A DNA stretch of 64,000 nucleotides from Salinispirillum sp. LH 10-3-1 (GCF_030643825.1 NZ_CP101717.1:3121673-3185672), one strand, 5' to 3'; shown: positions 24,297 through 33,483, numbered from the stretch's first letter. A program made the numbers and translations. The notes: generated by a model from the sequence alone, not told the origin.

Positions 24297-25403
24297 ATGA
24301 AAAAACCATCGTTTAAGGTCATCGGGGTCAGCAGTGCCATTGCCATGCTGACGGCAGGTGTAGTAATGGCGAATGATCCCGTGCGACTGACTGTCGTTTC
24401 CTGGGGTGGCGCTTACACACAAAGCCAAGTGCGTGCTTACCATGAACCGTACATGGCGGCTAACCCTCACGTACAAATCATTAATGATGACGGCTCCGCC
24501 AATGCCTTAGCGGGCCTCCGTGCGCAAAGCCAAGCTGGCAACGTCACTTGGGATTTGGTTGATATGCTGCCCTCCGATGCGCAGTTGGCCTGTGATGAAG
24601 GCATCATCATGCCGATCGATCACGATGCCGTACTAGCACCCGCTCCCGACGGCACACCAGCCAGCCAAGACTTCCTGCCAGGCAGCTTGGGCGAGTGTTT
24701 TATCCCACAAATCGTGTATTCGACCGTGGTGACCTACAACACCGAAATGTTCCCGGCCGATGCGCAGCCGAATTCTATTGACGACTTCTTCAACCTTGAT
24801 GAGTTCCCTGGCCGCCGAGCCATTCAGAACCGTCCGGCTGGCAATCTGGAATGGGCGCTATTTGCTGACGGCGTCGATCCCGCTGACATTTATGATGTAC
24901 TGGAAACGCCTGAAGGGGTTGATCGTGCTTTTGCCAAGCTGGACACCATTAAGGATCAACTGATCTTCTGGACCGAAGGCGCCCAATCGCCGCAGTTGTT
25001 GGCTGACCAAGAAGTATCGTTCTCGACCGGTTACAACGGCCGTATCTTTGACGCTGCGGAAGTTGAAGGCCAGCCCTTCGAAATCATCTGGGACGGTCAA
25101 ATCGTCGAATGGGATGGTTGGGTTGTACCTTACGGTGACAACGTAGAGGCGGTTATGGACTACCTCTATTGGGCCACAGACTCACAGCGTCTGGCTGATC
25201 AGGCGAAGTACATTTCCTACGGCCCAGCGCGTGCCTCCTCCGCACCTCTGGTGGGTGAACACGCTGACCTGGGTATCGACATGAACCAACACATGCCGGG
25301 CAACCCAGACAACTTCTTCTCACCTATCGTTCTGGATAACGACTTCTGGACCGATTATGGCGATGAGTTGCGTGAGCGCTTTGCAAACTGGATGCTTCAA
25401 TAA
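24297..25403 (+). CDS. Periplasmic binding protein, PotD/PotF-like
   Basis: A 368-aa substrate-binding protein with a signal peptide cleaved about residue 25 (AGVVMA before NDPV). The mature start VRLTVVSWGGAYTQSQ is typical of the extracellular solute-binding family that carries polyamines and related cations. Acidic residues and tryptophans such as WDGWVVPYGDN are consistent with a cationic ligand, but the exact compound cannot be read. GAGGAG precedes the ATG. A TATAAT at 24271-24276 in the preceding gap might be an internal promoter. A terminator-like hairpin follows the gene, so it is probably expressed above the permeases. Confidence 0.9.
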   Translation: MKKPSFKVIGVSSAIAMLTAGVVMANDPVRLTVVSWGGAYTQSQVRAYHEPYMAANPHVQIINDDGSANALAGLRAQSQAGNVTWDLVDMLPSDAQLACDEGIIMPIDHDAVLAPAPDGTPASQDFLPGSLGECFIPQIVYSTVVTYNTEMFPADAQPNSIDDFFNLDEFPGRRAIQNRPAGNLEWALFADGVDPADIYDVLETPEGVDRAFAKLDTIKDQLIFWTEGAQSPQLLADQEVSFSTGYNGRIFDAAEVEGQPFEIIWDGQIVEWDGWVVPYGDNVEAVMDYLYWATDSQRLADQAKYISYGPARASSAPLVGEHADLGIDMNQHMPGNPDNFFSPIVLDNDFWTDYGDELRERFANWMLQ

Positions 25404-25420
25404 GCACTATTAAATAGTGC
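25404..25420 (+). repeat. Short hairpin directly after the binding-protein stop
   Basis: GCACTAT and ATAGTGC pair perfectly around TAA, immediately after the stop codon. Together with the following terminator-like hairpin it would stabilise the 3' end of the upstream mRNA. Confidence 0.5.
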
Positions 25421-25423
25421 CAA

Positions 25424-25473
25424 GGGAGCTTCTACATCCGGCACAGGCTGCCGATGCTAGGCGCTCCTTTTTT
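25424..25473 (+). terminator. Intra-operon terminator/attenuator
   Basis: GGAGC (25425-25429) and GCTCC (25463-25467) close a long imperfect hairpin whose inner arms (CTACATCCGGC with GCCGATGCTAG) also pair. Six Ts follow. It lies between the binding-protein and permease genes and should let only part of transcription through. Confidence 0.7.
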
Positions 25474-25551
25474 ACCCCCTATTTCGGTCTATCGCAGACA
25501 ACAATCATGATGTGCGATAGACCCGTAAACCATTGTACGAGGACTGAGGTA

Positions 25552-26829
25552 ATGACGACTGGAGTTCAAGACGTCGCAGAAACGGACGCACAGGGTGGCA
25601 TGATCACTGCCGACGGCAAACCGTTGAAAGCTAGCCTGCAGCGCGCGGAACGGCGCCGTAAGATCATTGCCTTTCTTTTCGTCGCGCCCCTCCTGACTTA
25701 CTTGATGATCAGCTTCATCGTCCCTATTGGGCAAATGATGTTTCGTAGTGTCGAGAACCCACACATCATTTCGATCCTGCCTAAAACATTGGCCGCGTTG
25801 GATGAATGGGACGGTCAAGGCCTCCCAGATGAGCCAGTATACGCCGCCTTGGCCGAAGAACTGGCTGCCGCGCAAGAAGATCGCCGAGTAGGCCCACTGG
25901 CCGTCCGCCTAAATTATGAAATCAGCGCAGCACGCGGCGCCCTGACCCGCACTGCACGCCAAGCGGGCAATATGGAAGCGCCATTCAAAGAACAATTTTT
26001 AGACGCACACCGACTGTGGGGCAGCCCGGAAATATTTCGCATCATTAAGCGTGAAGGTCGCCCGCTGACGGCATCCTATTATGTCTCAGCACTAGACCGT
26101 ACGTACGATGAAAACAACAACATCGTGCGTCAACCAGAGAACCGACGCATCTATGTCGACCTCTATATGCGCACACTGGGCATGAGTCTGGGCATTACCT
26201 TCATTACATTACTGCTTGGATTTCCGATCTCTTTCTTGATGGCCAGCCTCCCCATGCGCCACGCCAATCTGTTGATGATCCTGGTCTTGCTGCCGTTCTG
26301 GACGTCTCTGCTGGTGCGCACCACCTCGTGGATCGTTCTCCTGCAACAACAAGGCGTAATCAACAGTCTGTTAGTGGGCGCAGGATTCATTGGTGATGAC
26401 GGCCGCTTAAGCCTGATGCACAACATGACCGGCACTATGATTGCGATGACCCATATCCTTTTGCCATTTATGGTATTGCCGCTGTACAGCGTAATGAAGA
26501 CCATTCCGCCCGCATACGTGCGCGCGGCACGCAGCTTGGGCGCTACGCCGTGGACTGCATTCTGGCGCGTCTATGTACCGCAAACACTGCCGGGCATTGG
26601 CGCGGGTGCGGTGCTGGTGTTCATTATTTCGATTGGTTACTACATCACGCCCGCCTTGGTTGGTGGCCAATCCGGTCAGATGATTTCAAACCTGATCGCT
26701 TACCACATGCAGACCTCTCTAAACTGGGGACTGGCCGCTGCATTAGGCACGATTCTTTTGGTCGGTGTGTTGATACTGTATTGGGCATACAACCGCTTGG
26801 TTGGTGCTGAAAATCTGAAGCTGGGTTAA
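25552..26829 (+). CDS. ABC importer permease, PotB-like, with large periplasmic insert
   Basis: A 425-aa membrane permease. Residues 1-37 are cytoplasmic, TM1 is about 38-62, and a hydrophilic segment of roughly 130 residues (about 65-200) follows before the remaining five helices. PotB proteins are usually near 280-300 aa, so this insert is an extra domain. The EAA loop that contacts the ATPase is visible in YVRAARSLGATPWTAFWRVY. ATG at 25552 has GAGG just upstream. The insert contains no motif I recognise; it may interact with the binding protein, but that is inference. Confidence 0.9.
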   Translation: MTTGVQDVAETDAQGGMITADGKPLKASLQRAERRRKIIAFLFVAPLLTYLMISFIVPIGQMMFRSVENPHIISILPKTLAALDEWDGQGLPDEPVYAALAEELAAAQEDRRVGPLAVRLNYEISAARGALTRTARQAGNMEAPFKEQFLDAHRLWGSPEIFRIIKREGRPLTASYYVSALDRTYDENNNIVRQPENRRIYVDLYMRTLGMSLGITFITLLLGFPISFLMASLPMRHANLLMILVLLPFWTSLLVRTTSWIVLLQQQGVINSLLVGAGFIGDDGRLSLMHNMTGTMIAMTHILLPFMVLPLYSVMKTIPPAYVRAARSLGATPWTAFWRVYVPQTLPGIGAGAVLVFIISIGYYITPALVGGQSGQMISNLIAYHMQTSLNWGLAAALGTILLVGVLILYWAYNRLVGAENLKLG

Positions 26830-26841
26830 GGAGACAGAGTC

Positions 26842-27693
26842 ATGGCATTACCTTCATACGCCGGCCCGTTGGAACGTGTTTGGTATTACGCTTTTCGCGT
26901 GATCTGTGGGCTTATTTTCTTTTTTCTGATCGCTCCCATCCTCATCATGGTGCCGCTGAGCTTTAATGCGCAGCCCTATTTTACCTTCACCACCGAGATG
27001 CTGACGCTAAATCCGGAAGGCTTTTCCCTGCGCTGGTATGAAGACTTATTTACCTCTAGCCAATGGATGACGTCGATTCGTAACTCAATCATGATCGGCA
27101 TTGCATCGACGATCGTCGCTACAGTTCTGGGCACCTTGGCGGCGCTCGGCTTATCGCGCTCTGAAATGCCATTCAAGGGTCTAATTATGGGTTTACTGAT
27201 TTCGCCCATGATCGTGCCCTTGATCATATCGGCTGCGGGTATGTTCTTCTTCTATTCCAGTGTCGGCTTAGCCAATACCTTTCCGGGCGTTATTCTGGCG
27301 CACGCTGCACTGGGGACGCCCTTTGTGGTGATCACCGTCACAGCTACCCTAACGGGCTTTGATCATTCGCTGACGCGCGCGTCGGCCAGCCTCGGGGCCG
27401 GGCCGGGCCGAACGTTCTTCAAAATACAGATGCCGCTGATCCTGCCGGGTGTGATTTCCGGCGCGCTGTTTGCGTTCATTACATCGTTTGATGAAATCGT
27501 CATCGTGCTGTTCTTGGCGGGGGTTGAGCAACGGACGATCCCACGGGAAATGTGGTCGGGTATTCGCGAGCAGATCAGCCCCACCATTTTGGCCGTAGCC
27601 AGTATCTTGGTTGCGTTCTCCATCGCCTTGCTGACGACCGTCGAGCTGCTGCGCCGGCGTTCGGAGCGCATGCGCGGGCTCAGCCCGGGCTAA
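26842..27693 (+). CDS. ABC importer permease, PotC-like
   Basis: A 283-aa second permease subunit with six predicted helices and the EAA loop LTRASASLGAGPGRTFFKIQ. AAGGAGA lies upstream of the ATG, 12 nt after the PotB-like gene. It pairs with the PotB-like subunit to form the membrane channel. It is last in the operon and is followed by a strong terminator. Confidence 0.92.
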   Translation: MALPSYAGPLERVWYYAFRVICGLIFFFLIAPILIMVPLSFNAQPYFTFTTEMLTLNPEGFSLRWYEDLFTSSQWMTSIRNSIMIGIASTIVATVLGTLAALGLSRSEMPFKGLIMGLLISPMIVPLIISAAGMFFFYSSVGLANTFPGVILAHAALGTPFVVITVTATLTGFDHSLTRASASLGAGPGRTFFKIQMPLILPGVISGALFAFITSFDEIVIVLFLAGVEQRTIPREMWSGIREQISPTILAVASILVAFSIALLTTVELLRRRSERMRGLSPG

Positions 27694-27700
27694 CGGGCAT

Positions 27701-27727
27701 AAAAAAAGCCCCAGCAGGGGCTTTTTT
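27701..27727. terminator. Bidirectional terminator between the importer operon and rpmE
   Basis: AAGCCCC and GGGGCTT form a 7-bp stem around AGCA, with seven As on the left and six Ts on the right. It sits between convergent genes. Confidence 0.93.
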
Positions 27728-27749
27728 AACAACCAAAATAAGCCAAAGC

Positions 27750-27965
27750 TTACTTGCTGATTGTACGGTTACCAAAGCGCTTGTTAAAGCGATCAACCCG
27801 GCCACCGGCGTCAATCATCTTCTGCTTACCGGTATAGAACGGGTGGCATGCAGAGCATACGTCCAGGTTCATTTCACCGCCACGCACTGAACGCGTAGTG
27901 ATCACGTTGCCGCAAGAACATTTTGCAACCAGTTCTTTGTAGGCTGGGTGGATACCTTCTTTCAT
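27750..27965 (-). CDS. rpmE: Ribosomal protein bL31 (zinc-binding type)
   Basis: A 71-aa large-subunit ribosomal protein. Cysteines at 16, 18, 37 and 40 ([17 protein letters not shown]) make it the C+ zinc-binding form. The frame is open 19 codons further upstream, but ATG at 27965 has GAGG eight bases away and starts with the family's MKEGIHP-type N-terminus. It is divergent from priA, as in related bacteria. No zinc-independent paralog is present in this window. Confidence 0.96.
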   Translation of the reverse strand: MKEGIHPAYKELVAKCSCGNVITTRSVRGGEMNLDVCSACHPFYTGKQKMIDAGGRVDRFNKRFGNRTISK

Positions 27966-28040
27966 GGGAAAACCTCGTCTAGGTCGTGCCGCCACTTGCT
28001 CTCTGTCGCAAGCACCGCACATGAGTTTTAAAAAGCCGCT

Positions 28041-28069
28041 TTGAACTCACCTGCCACTTCGGGCACAAT
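28041..28069 (+). promoter_or_regulatory. Probable sigma-70 promoter of priA
   Basis: TTGAAC (28041-28046) and CACAAT (28064-28069) are separated by 17 nt, with the ATG 24 nt downstream. Confidence 0.45.
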
Positions 28070-28092
28070 CAGTCCACAATTCGGGGCGGTGA

Positions 28093-30297
28093 ATGTTACC
28101 AGATTTCTCACAAAGCACAAGACAGGAAGCGGATAAGCCAGACAGCACCTACGCTGTAGCGGTTTTTACGCCTCTACACCAAAGCTTCAGCTACCTTGGG
28201 CCCGCCCACTTACAGCCTGGCATGCGCGTACGCGTCCCCTTTGGGCATCGCGCCAGCACTGGTGTGATTCTTGATGGCGCTGAAAGCCCTCCCGACATTA
28301 CGCTAAAATCCATTGAAGCCATACCCGATGTCGAGCCTTTACTGCCCCCTGCACTGGTGCAGTTGGGCCATTGGCTCAGCGACTACTATCATGCGCCGAT
28401 CGGCGATTGCTTCGAGCTCTTACTCCCTGCGCTGGCCCGTTCGGGCGATGAATTACCTGCACCGAAACTGCGCCAACAACTGGTATTAACCGCCAACGGC
28501 CGAGCGGTGAGCATTGACCAACTCAAGGGCTCCAAACGACAGACGCTGATCAGCACTCTGCAACAACAAGGTAGCCTGCCTACTACTGAACTGAAAGCGC
28601 TAGGCGTCACTCTTTCTACCGCTCGCTCGCTGGAACGTGATGGCCTTTTGACCGTGGAAAGCGTTGCCACACCGCTGCCACCAACACCTTCTGCCAGCAC
28701 CCTGACCCTGTCACCGGCACAGCAGACCCTGCTTGACACCTTGGTGCAGTTACCTGCCGGCGCACCACCCCAGTTATTACTGGGTGCCACCGGCAGCGGC
28801 AAAACGGAAATCTACATTGAGTGGTGTCGTGCGGTACTGGCGCAAGGCAAACAGTGTTTAATTCTCTTGCCCGAAATTGGCTTAACCCCACAGATGGTCA
28901 GTCGTTTCAGCGCCCGCTTGGGCTTCAATGTCGCGCAACTGCACAGTGGCATGTCTGACTTGGCACGCTTGCGCGTCTGGCAGGGGCTACGCAACGGTGA
29001 GATCACCTTAGTACTAGGCACCCGCTCAGCCGTGCTCGCGCCCTTTGCTGATTTAGGTTTGATCATCGTCGATGAAGAACACGACAGCTCTTATAAGCAA
29101 CAGGACGGCGTACGGTACCATGCGCGCGACGTAGCGATCTGGCGCGCCCATCAACAAGACTGCCCCATTCTGCTGGGCAGCGCCACACCCAGTTTGGAAA
29201 GTCTCGCCAACGCTGCGCGCGGTCGCTATGTGCAGCACGACTTAGCCCGACGCGCCGAACAGGGTGAAGTGGCCCGTAGTCTCATCGACATTACCCGTCA
29301 CGCCACCGTCGCAGGCTTGAGTGCGCCGTTGGCGGAGCGCATCAGTGCGCACCTTGAGCAAGGCCAGCAGGTTATGCTATTCCTGAACCGGCGCGGCATT
29401 GCACCGAGCATGATCTGCACTTCTTGCGGGACCATTCAACAATGTCCCAATTGTTCGGCCTACGTGACCTATCACCAGAAACCCGCGCGCTTGTTGTGTC
29501 ACCATTGTGGCTGGTCACATCGTCCGCCATACCCCTGCGAGTCCTGCGGTTCCACGACGCTGGAACCACTGGGCGTCGGCACCGCTGGGCTGGAAGAACA
29601 ACTGCGCGAGCACTGGCCAAACGCCGCACTGTGGCGCATTGACCGCGACACCATTAAGAACCGTGATGACTGGGCAGCGCTCAACAGCGAGATTCACAGC
29701 GGCAAGCCCGGTATATTACTTGGCACACAGATGCTGGCGAAAGGCCACGACTACCCCAACGTGACTCTGACCGCTATTCTGGACGCTGACAGTGGCCTGT
29801 TCAGTGCCGATTTTCGGGCGTTTGAACGCACTGCACAACTGCTAACACAAGTGTCCGGGCGTGCCGGGCGGCGCAGCGCGCGCGCCGAGGTGTTGGTACA
29901 AACACGCCTGCCCGTCCACCCTTTACTGAACCAATTCCTCTCCCAAGACTACGCCACCATGGCCAAGCACTTGTTACGCGACCGGCAGCGCGCGGGCATG
30001 CCGCCGTTCAGCTTTCTGGCCACGGTGCGGGCCGACCACCCAAAAGAAGAGAATGCGGCACAGTTTCTCGACGACTTGATACAAGCGCTGCACCTCGATA
30101 CATCGGTGATAGGCATCGGCCCCATGCCGGCTTTAATGAGTAAACGTGCGGGACAATACCGACAGCTCTGGTTATTGCGTGCATCATCTCGTCCAGCGCT
30201 GCGTGGTTTATTGCATACAATTGTCCGACACCTGTCATCCACACGAGTGCCTGCTGGCATTCGCTGGGGTATAGACGTTGATCCACAGGATTTCTGA
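28093..30297 (+). CDS. priA: Primosomal replication-restart helicase PriA
   Basis: A 734-aa superfamily 2 DNA helicase that reloads the replisome at stalled forks. The N-terminal DNA-binding domain (about 20-115) precedes the helicase core, with Walker A GATGSGKT at 231-238 and the DEEH box. A zinc-binding cluster follows (CTSCG, CPNCS, CHHCGW, CPYPC-like spacing, here PYPCESCGS). The C-terminal helicase lobe ends with the usual PriA domain. The length is normal. It is divergent from rpmE; argS, which often follows priA in related genomes, is not here. Confidence 0.96.
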   Translation: MLPDFSQSTRQEADKPDSTYAVAVFTPLHQSFSYLGPAHLQPGMRVRVPFGHRASTGVILDGAESPPDITLKSIEAIPDVEPLLPPALVQLGHWLSDYYHAPIGDCFELLLPALARSGDELPAPKLRQQLVLTANGRAVSIDQLKGSKRQTLISTLQQQGSLPTTELKALGVTLSTARSLERDGLLTVESVATPLPPTPSASTLTLSPAQQTLLDTLVQLPAGAPPQLLLGATGSGKTEIYIEWCRAVLAQGKQCLILLPEIGLTPQMVSRFSARLGFNVAQLHSGMSDLARLRVWQGLRNGEITLVLGTRSAVLAPFADLGLIIVDEEHDSSYKQQDGVRYHARDVAIWRAHQQDCPILLGSATPSLESLANAARGRYVQHDLARRAEQGEVARSLIDITRHATVAGLSAPLAERISAHLEQGQQVMLFLNRRGIAPSMICTSCGTIQQCPNCSAYVTYHQKPARLLCHHCGWSHRPPYPCESCGSTTLEPLGVGTAGLEEQLREHWPNAALWRIDRDTIKNRDDWAALNSEIHSGKPGILLGTQMLAKGHDYPNVTLTAILDADSGLFSADFRAFERTAQLLTQVSGRAGRRSARAEVLVQTRLPVHPLLNQFLSQDYATMAKHLLRDRQRAGMPPFSFLATVRADHPKEENAAQFLDDLIQALHLDTSVIGIGPMPALMSKRAGQYRQLWLLRASSRPALRGLLHTIVRHLSSTRVPAGIRWGIDVDPQDF

Positions 30298-30395
30298 CGA
30301 CCGGATTTTCAAACCAGAGCCCTTACAATACGTCGGCAAAAACCGGATAATGCCTCGCAGCAAAACCTGCTTTAAACCTATGGAGATCAGACTCA

Positions 30396-31031
30396 GTGGC
30401 CCGAGATTACGCCCAGAAAAAACGCGCCCCCAGAGCCGCCCCGCGCTCTGAAGTACCACGTTGGGTCTGGATATTCACCACCACGGTTGCCCTGTGTTTC
30501 GCCGGCTTTCTTTATCTGCTGAGTCAACAGCCAGCGGGCGAGCCTTTGCGCTTAGAACTGCCGACATTATCGAGCGGCACGGCCTCCACAACCCCCAGCA
30601 CCGCACCTCGCCCTGAGCCTACGCGCCCAGCCCCCGCACCGGCGCCTAGTCGCCAAGAGCAACTGGAATTTTACACGTTGCTGCAACAGACCGATGTACT
30701 GGTGCCCGACAGTGACCTCGTCCTTCGCGAACGGCCTGCGCCCGGCACGCCGACAGCACCTGGTACGGAAACGGCCCCGTTAGCGCAATATATGGTGCAG
30801 GTCGCCTCTTTCTCTCGCCGCACGGATGCCGATGCCTTGCGCGCCCAATTGATTTTGGAAGGGCTCACCAGTGCTCATATCACGCAAGCAGACCTGGGTG
30901 ATCGCGGCGTGTTCCATCGTGTCATGATCGGACCGGTCAGTGGCAGCCGTGAAGCCGCAGGTGTTGCTAACACGTTGGAGCGTATGGGACTGCAAGGCTT
31001 GGTACGAAACCACACTGTTCCTAACCCGTAA
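30396..31031 (+). CDS. SPOR-domain protein, FtsN-like (GTG start)
   Basis: A 211-aa bitopic membrane protein. A basic cytoplasmic segment (KKRAPRAAPR) is followed by one transmembrane helix (about 24-43), a Pro/Thr/Ala-rich periplasmic linker, and a SPOR domain at about 127-205 (YMVQVASFSRRTDADALRAQ). This architecture and the position before hslV match the FtsN-like gene of Pseudomonas-type genomes, so a role in septal peptidoglycan synthesis is likely. The start is GTG at 30396 with GGAG 11 bases upstream; the nearby ATG is in another frame. With the DamX-like protein it is the second SPOR protein in the window. Confidence 0.82.
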   Translation: MARDYAQKKRAPRAAPRSEVPRWVWIFTTTVALCFAGFLYLLSQQPAGEPLRLELPTLSSGTASTTPSTAPRPEPTRPAPAPAPSRQEQLEFYTLLQQTDVLVPDSDLVLRERPAPGTPTAPGTETAPLAQYMVQVASFSRRTDADALRAQLILEGLTSAHITQADLGDRGVFHRVMIGPVSGSREAAGVANTLERMGLQGLVRNHTVPNP

Positions 31032-31037
31032 ACGAGG

Positions 31038-31066
31038 CTTGAAATCACATGAACCAGTCCCATTAA
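31038..31066 (+). promoter_or_regulatory. Heat-shock (sigma-32) promoter of hslVU
   Basis: CTTGAAA (31038-31044), a 14-nt spacer and CCCATTAA (31059-31066) match the sigma-32 consensus CTTGAAA / CCCCAT-T with correct spacing. The hslV ATG lies 33 nt downstream. hslVU is a classic heat-shock operon, so the assignment fits both sequence and function. Confidence 0.85.
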
Positions 31067-31099
31067 GATGGCTATTGTAGGCCAATAATGGGAGTGGTC

Positions 31100-31633
31100 A
31101 TGACCACCATAGTTTCAGTACGTAAAGCCGGCCAAGTGGTTGTAGGCGGTGACGGACAAGTCAGCCTGGGCAACACCGTGATGAAGGGTAACGCGCGCAA
31201 AGTACGCCGCCTTTACCATGACAAAGTGATTGCCGGTTTTGCGGGCAGTACCGCCGATGCCTTTACACTGTTTGAGAAATTCGAAGGCCATCTGCAACAA
31301 CATTCTGGCCACCTCACCCGCGCCGCAGTCGAACTCGCCAAAGAATGGCGCAGTGACCGCGCCTTGCGCCGCCTCGAAGCCATGCTGATCGTCGCCGACC
31401 GCGACACCTCACTGATCATTTCCGGTAACGGCGACGTAGTTGAACCTGAACACGGCATCATTGCCATTGGCTCCGGAGGCAACTATGCCCTCGCCGCTGC
31501 CCGTGCCCTGTTTGACAATAGCGAACTCAAAGCGCGCGACATTGCCGAAAAAGCACTGAACATCGCCGCCGATATTTGCGTATTCACCAATCATTCTCTG
31601 GTGCTGGAAAGCATCGAGCAGGGAGAAGCCTGA
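31100..31633 (+). CDS. hslV: ATP-dependent protease peptidase subunit HslV
   Basis: A 177-aa proteasome-like threonine peptidase that forms a dodecamer capped by HslU. The catalytic Thr is residue 2 (TTIVSVRK), exposed after Met removal; because the mature enzyme must begin there, ATG at 31100 is the real start although another in-frame ATG lies four codons upstream. Conserved segments such as [14 protein letters not shown] and [14 protein letters not shown] are present. It is expressed from the upstream heat-shock promoter, and its stop overlaps the hslU ATG. Confidence 0.97.
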   Translation: MTTIVSVRKAGQVVVGGDGQVSLGNTVMKGNARKVRRLYHDKVIAGFAGSTADAFTLFEKFEGHLQQHSGHLTRAAVELAKEWRSDRALRRLEAMLIVADRDTSLIISGNGDVVEPEHGIIAIGSGGNYALAAARALFDNSELKARDIAEKALNIAADICVFTNHSLVLESIEQGEA

Positions 31634-32976
31634 TGACCCAGATGACCCCACGCGAGATCGTATCTGAACTCGACAAACACATTATTGGCCAAGACGACGC
31701 TAAACGCGCCGTTGCCATTGCCTTACGTAATCGCTGGCGCCGCATGCAACTTGAAGACCAGATGCGCGACGAGATCTCACCGAAGAACATTCTGATGATC
31801 GGCCCGACCGGCGTCGGCAAAACCGAAATTGCCCGCCGCCTCGCGCGCCTTGCCAACGCACCCTTTGTGAAAGTAGAAGCGACCAAATTCACCGAAGTGG
31901 GCTATGTGGGCCGCGACGTTGAATCCATCGTGCGCGATCTTGTGGAAATGGGCATAAAAATGTTCCGCGAACAGGCCACCAAAAAAGTGCAGCATCGCGC
32001 TGAAGACGCCGCCGAAGACCGTATCCTGGATGCTTTAATTCCACCGGCGCGCAGCAGCCAGAGCAACGAAGACGCCACCTCGGACGGCAAAGACTCAACC
32101 GCTCGGCAGGTGTTCCGAAAAAAACTGCGCCAAGGCGAGCTCGACGATAAAGAAATCGAGATCGAACTGGCACAGCCGAGCATGGGCATGGAGATCATGG
32201 CCCCGCCGGGCATGGAGGAAATGACCAGCCAGTTGCAGAGCATGTTCAGCAACCTGTCACAGCAGAAGAAGCACACGCGAAAAGTTAAGATTCGCGACGC
32301 TATGAAGCAGTTGATCGACGAAGAAGCCGCCAAACTGGTGAACGAAGACGACATCAAAGCCGACGCGCTGTATCAGGTCGAGCACAACGGCATCGTGTTC
32401 ATCGATGAAATCGACAAGATCGCCAAGAACGAAAACCGTGGCGGAGGCGATGTATCCCGTGAAGGCGTGCAGCGTGACCTGTTACCATTGATCGAAGGCA
32501 GCACCGTGAGCACCAAATACGGCATGGTGCGCACCGATCACATTCTGTTCATCGCCAGCGGTGCCTTCCACTTCTCCAAGCCATCGGATCTGATTCCCGA
32601 ACTGCAAGGCCGCTTGCCCATTCGCGTGGAACTGCAAGCGCTGAAAGTGGAAGATTTCGAACGCATTCTGACTGGCCCGGACTTCTGCCTGACCGAACAG
32701 TACAAAGCCTTGATGAAGGCCGAGGGGCTGGACATTGAGTTCACCGCAGATGGCGTGGCCAAAATTGCCGAAATCGCCTTTCAAGTGAATGAACGCACCG
32801 AAAACATTGGTGCCCGTCGCCTGCACACATTATTAGAACGCTTGCTGGAAACCGTCTCGTTCGACGCCACCGATATGGCGGGCCGAGGTGAATCGGTGCA
32901 CATCAACGCCGAGTACGTCAGCGCGCAACTCAGTGGCTTGGTCGAAAACGAAGACCTCAGCCGGTTTATTCTGTAA
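31633..32976 (+). CDS. hslU: ATP-dependent protease ATPase subunit HslU
   Basis: A 447-aa AAA+ unfoldase that feeds substrates to HslV. Walker [10 protein letters not shown], the pore segment GYVGRD, the inserted I-domain (about 110-240, rich in charge and methionine) and Walker [13 protein letters not shown] are visible. The C-terminal tail ends SRFIL, the type of tail that docks into HslV. TGATG overlap with hslV and TAATG overlap with the next gene show one transcript. Confidence 0.97.
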   Translation: MTQMTPREIVSELDKHIIGQDDAKRAVAIALRNRWRRMQLEDQMRDEISPKNILMIGPTGVGKTEIARRLARLANAPFVKVEATKFTEVGYVGRDVESIVRDLVEMGIKMFREQATKKVQHRAEDAAEDRILDALIPPARSSQSNEDATSDGKDSTARQVFRKKLRQGELDDKEIEIELAQPSMGMEIMAPPGMEEMTSQLQSMFSNLSQQKKHTRKVKIRDAMKQLIDEEAAKLVNEDDIKADALYQVEHNGIVFIDEIDKIAKNENRGGGDVSREGVQRDLLPLIEGSTVSTKYGMVRTDHILFIASGAFHFSKPSDLIPELQGRLPIRVELQALKVEDFERILTGPDFCLTEQYKALMKAEGLDIEFTADGVAKIAEIAFQVNERTENIGARRLHTLLERLLETVSFDATDMAGRGESVHINAEYVSAQLSGLVENEDLSRFIL

Positions 32977-33317
32977 TGAGTAACCCGGCCCCCACCGCCA
33001 TTCAGCTCCATAAGCAGTCCGCTACCCTTGAGGTAGCTTTTGCGGATGGTGTACAGGGTGTTTTACCAGCGGAATTCCTGCGCGTGCATTCCCCGTCAGC
33101 GGAAGTACAGGGCCACGGCAAACCCATCTTGCAAGTGGGTAAGCAAAATGTGCGCATCACGCACATTGAAGCCGTGGGTAACTACGCGCTGAAAATTGTG
33201 TTCGACGATGGCCACGACAGTGGCCTCTATTCATGGGCGCTGCTACACCGGTTTGTGCGCGAGCAAGAAATCTTATGGGCACGCTACCAAGCTGAACTTG
33301 AGCAGAACGATCGATAG
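32976..33317 (+). CDS. DUF971-domain protein
   Basis: A 113-aa cytoplasmic protein of the DUF971 family, related to the N-terminal domain of gamma-butyrobetaine hydroxylase. The pattern LEVAFADGVQGVLPAEFLRVHSPSAE and the final HRFVREQEILW are typical. It follows hslU in many gammaproteobacteria. Its function is not established; family members are often discussed in connection with iron-sulfur proteins. Translational coupling to hslU suggests heat-shock co-expression. Confidence 0.85.
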   Translation: MSNPAPTAIQLHKQSATLEVAFADGVQGVLPAEFLRVHSPSAEVQGHGKPILQVGKQNVRITHIEAVGNYALKIVFDDGHDSGLYSWALLHRFVREQEILWARYQAELEQNDR

Positions 33318-33322
33318 AACAC

Positions 33323-33348
33323 CGACAGTACCAAACCATGTACTGTCG
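33323..33348. repeat. Perfect 9-bp inverted repeat after DUF971
   Basis: CGACAGTAC (33323-33331) and GTACTGTCG (33340-33348) pair perfectly around an 8-nt loop, starting six bases after the DUF971 stop. TATAGTAATTTTG follows. It may terminate the hslVU transcript (weak T-run) or act as an operator for the signalling operon downstream. Confidence 0.6.
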
Positions 33349-33375
33349 TATAGTAATTTTGTTCACACAGATTCC

Positions 33376-33405
33376 TTGCAACTTTCTCCCTCTCTAAACT
33401 ATTGT
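33376..33405 (+). promoter_or_regulatory. Possible promoter of the phosphorelay operon
   Basis: TTGCAA (33376-33381) and TATTGT (33400-33405) with an 18-nt spacer lie upstream of the first receiver gene. The leader in between also holds CTCGC / GCGAG hairpin arms near 33435-33451. Confidence 0.35.
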
Positions 33406-33483
33406 TAGCTTTATCTTAACTACTCAAAGATCTCGCATACTGAGCGAGGTACTCACTGTCGACAATCCAAATGAGAACGGCAA

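Noticed and set aside
31088-31099. Upstream ATG for hslV
   Set aside because: The catalytic Thr must follow the initiator Met directly, so the ATG at 31100 is required.
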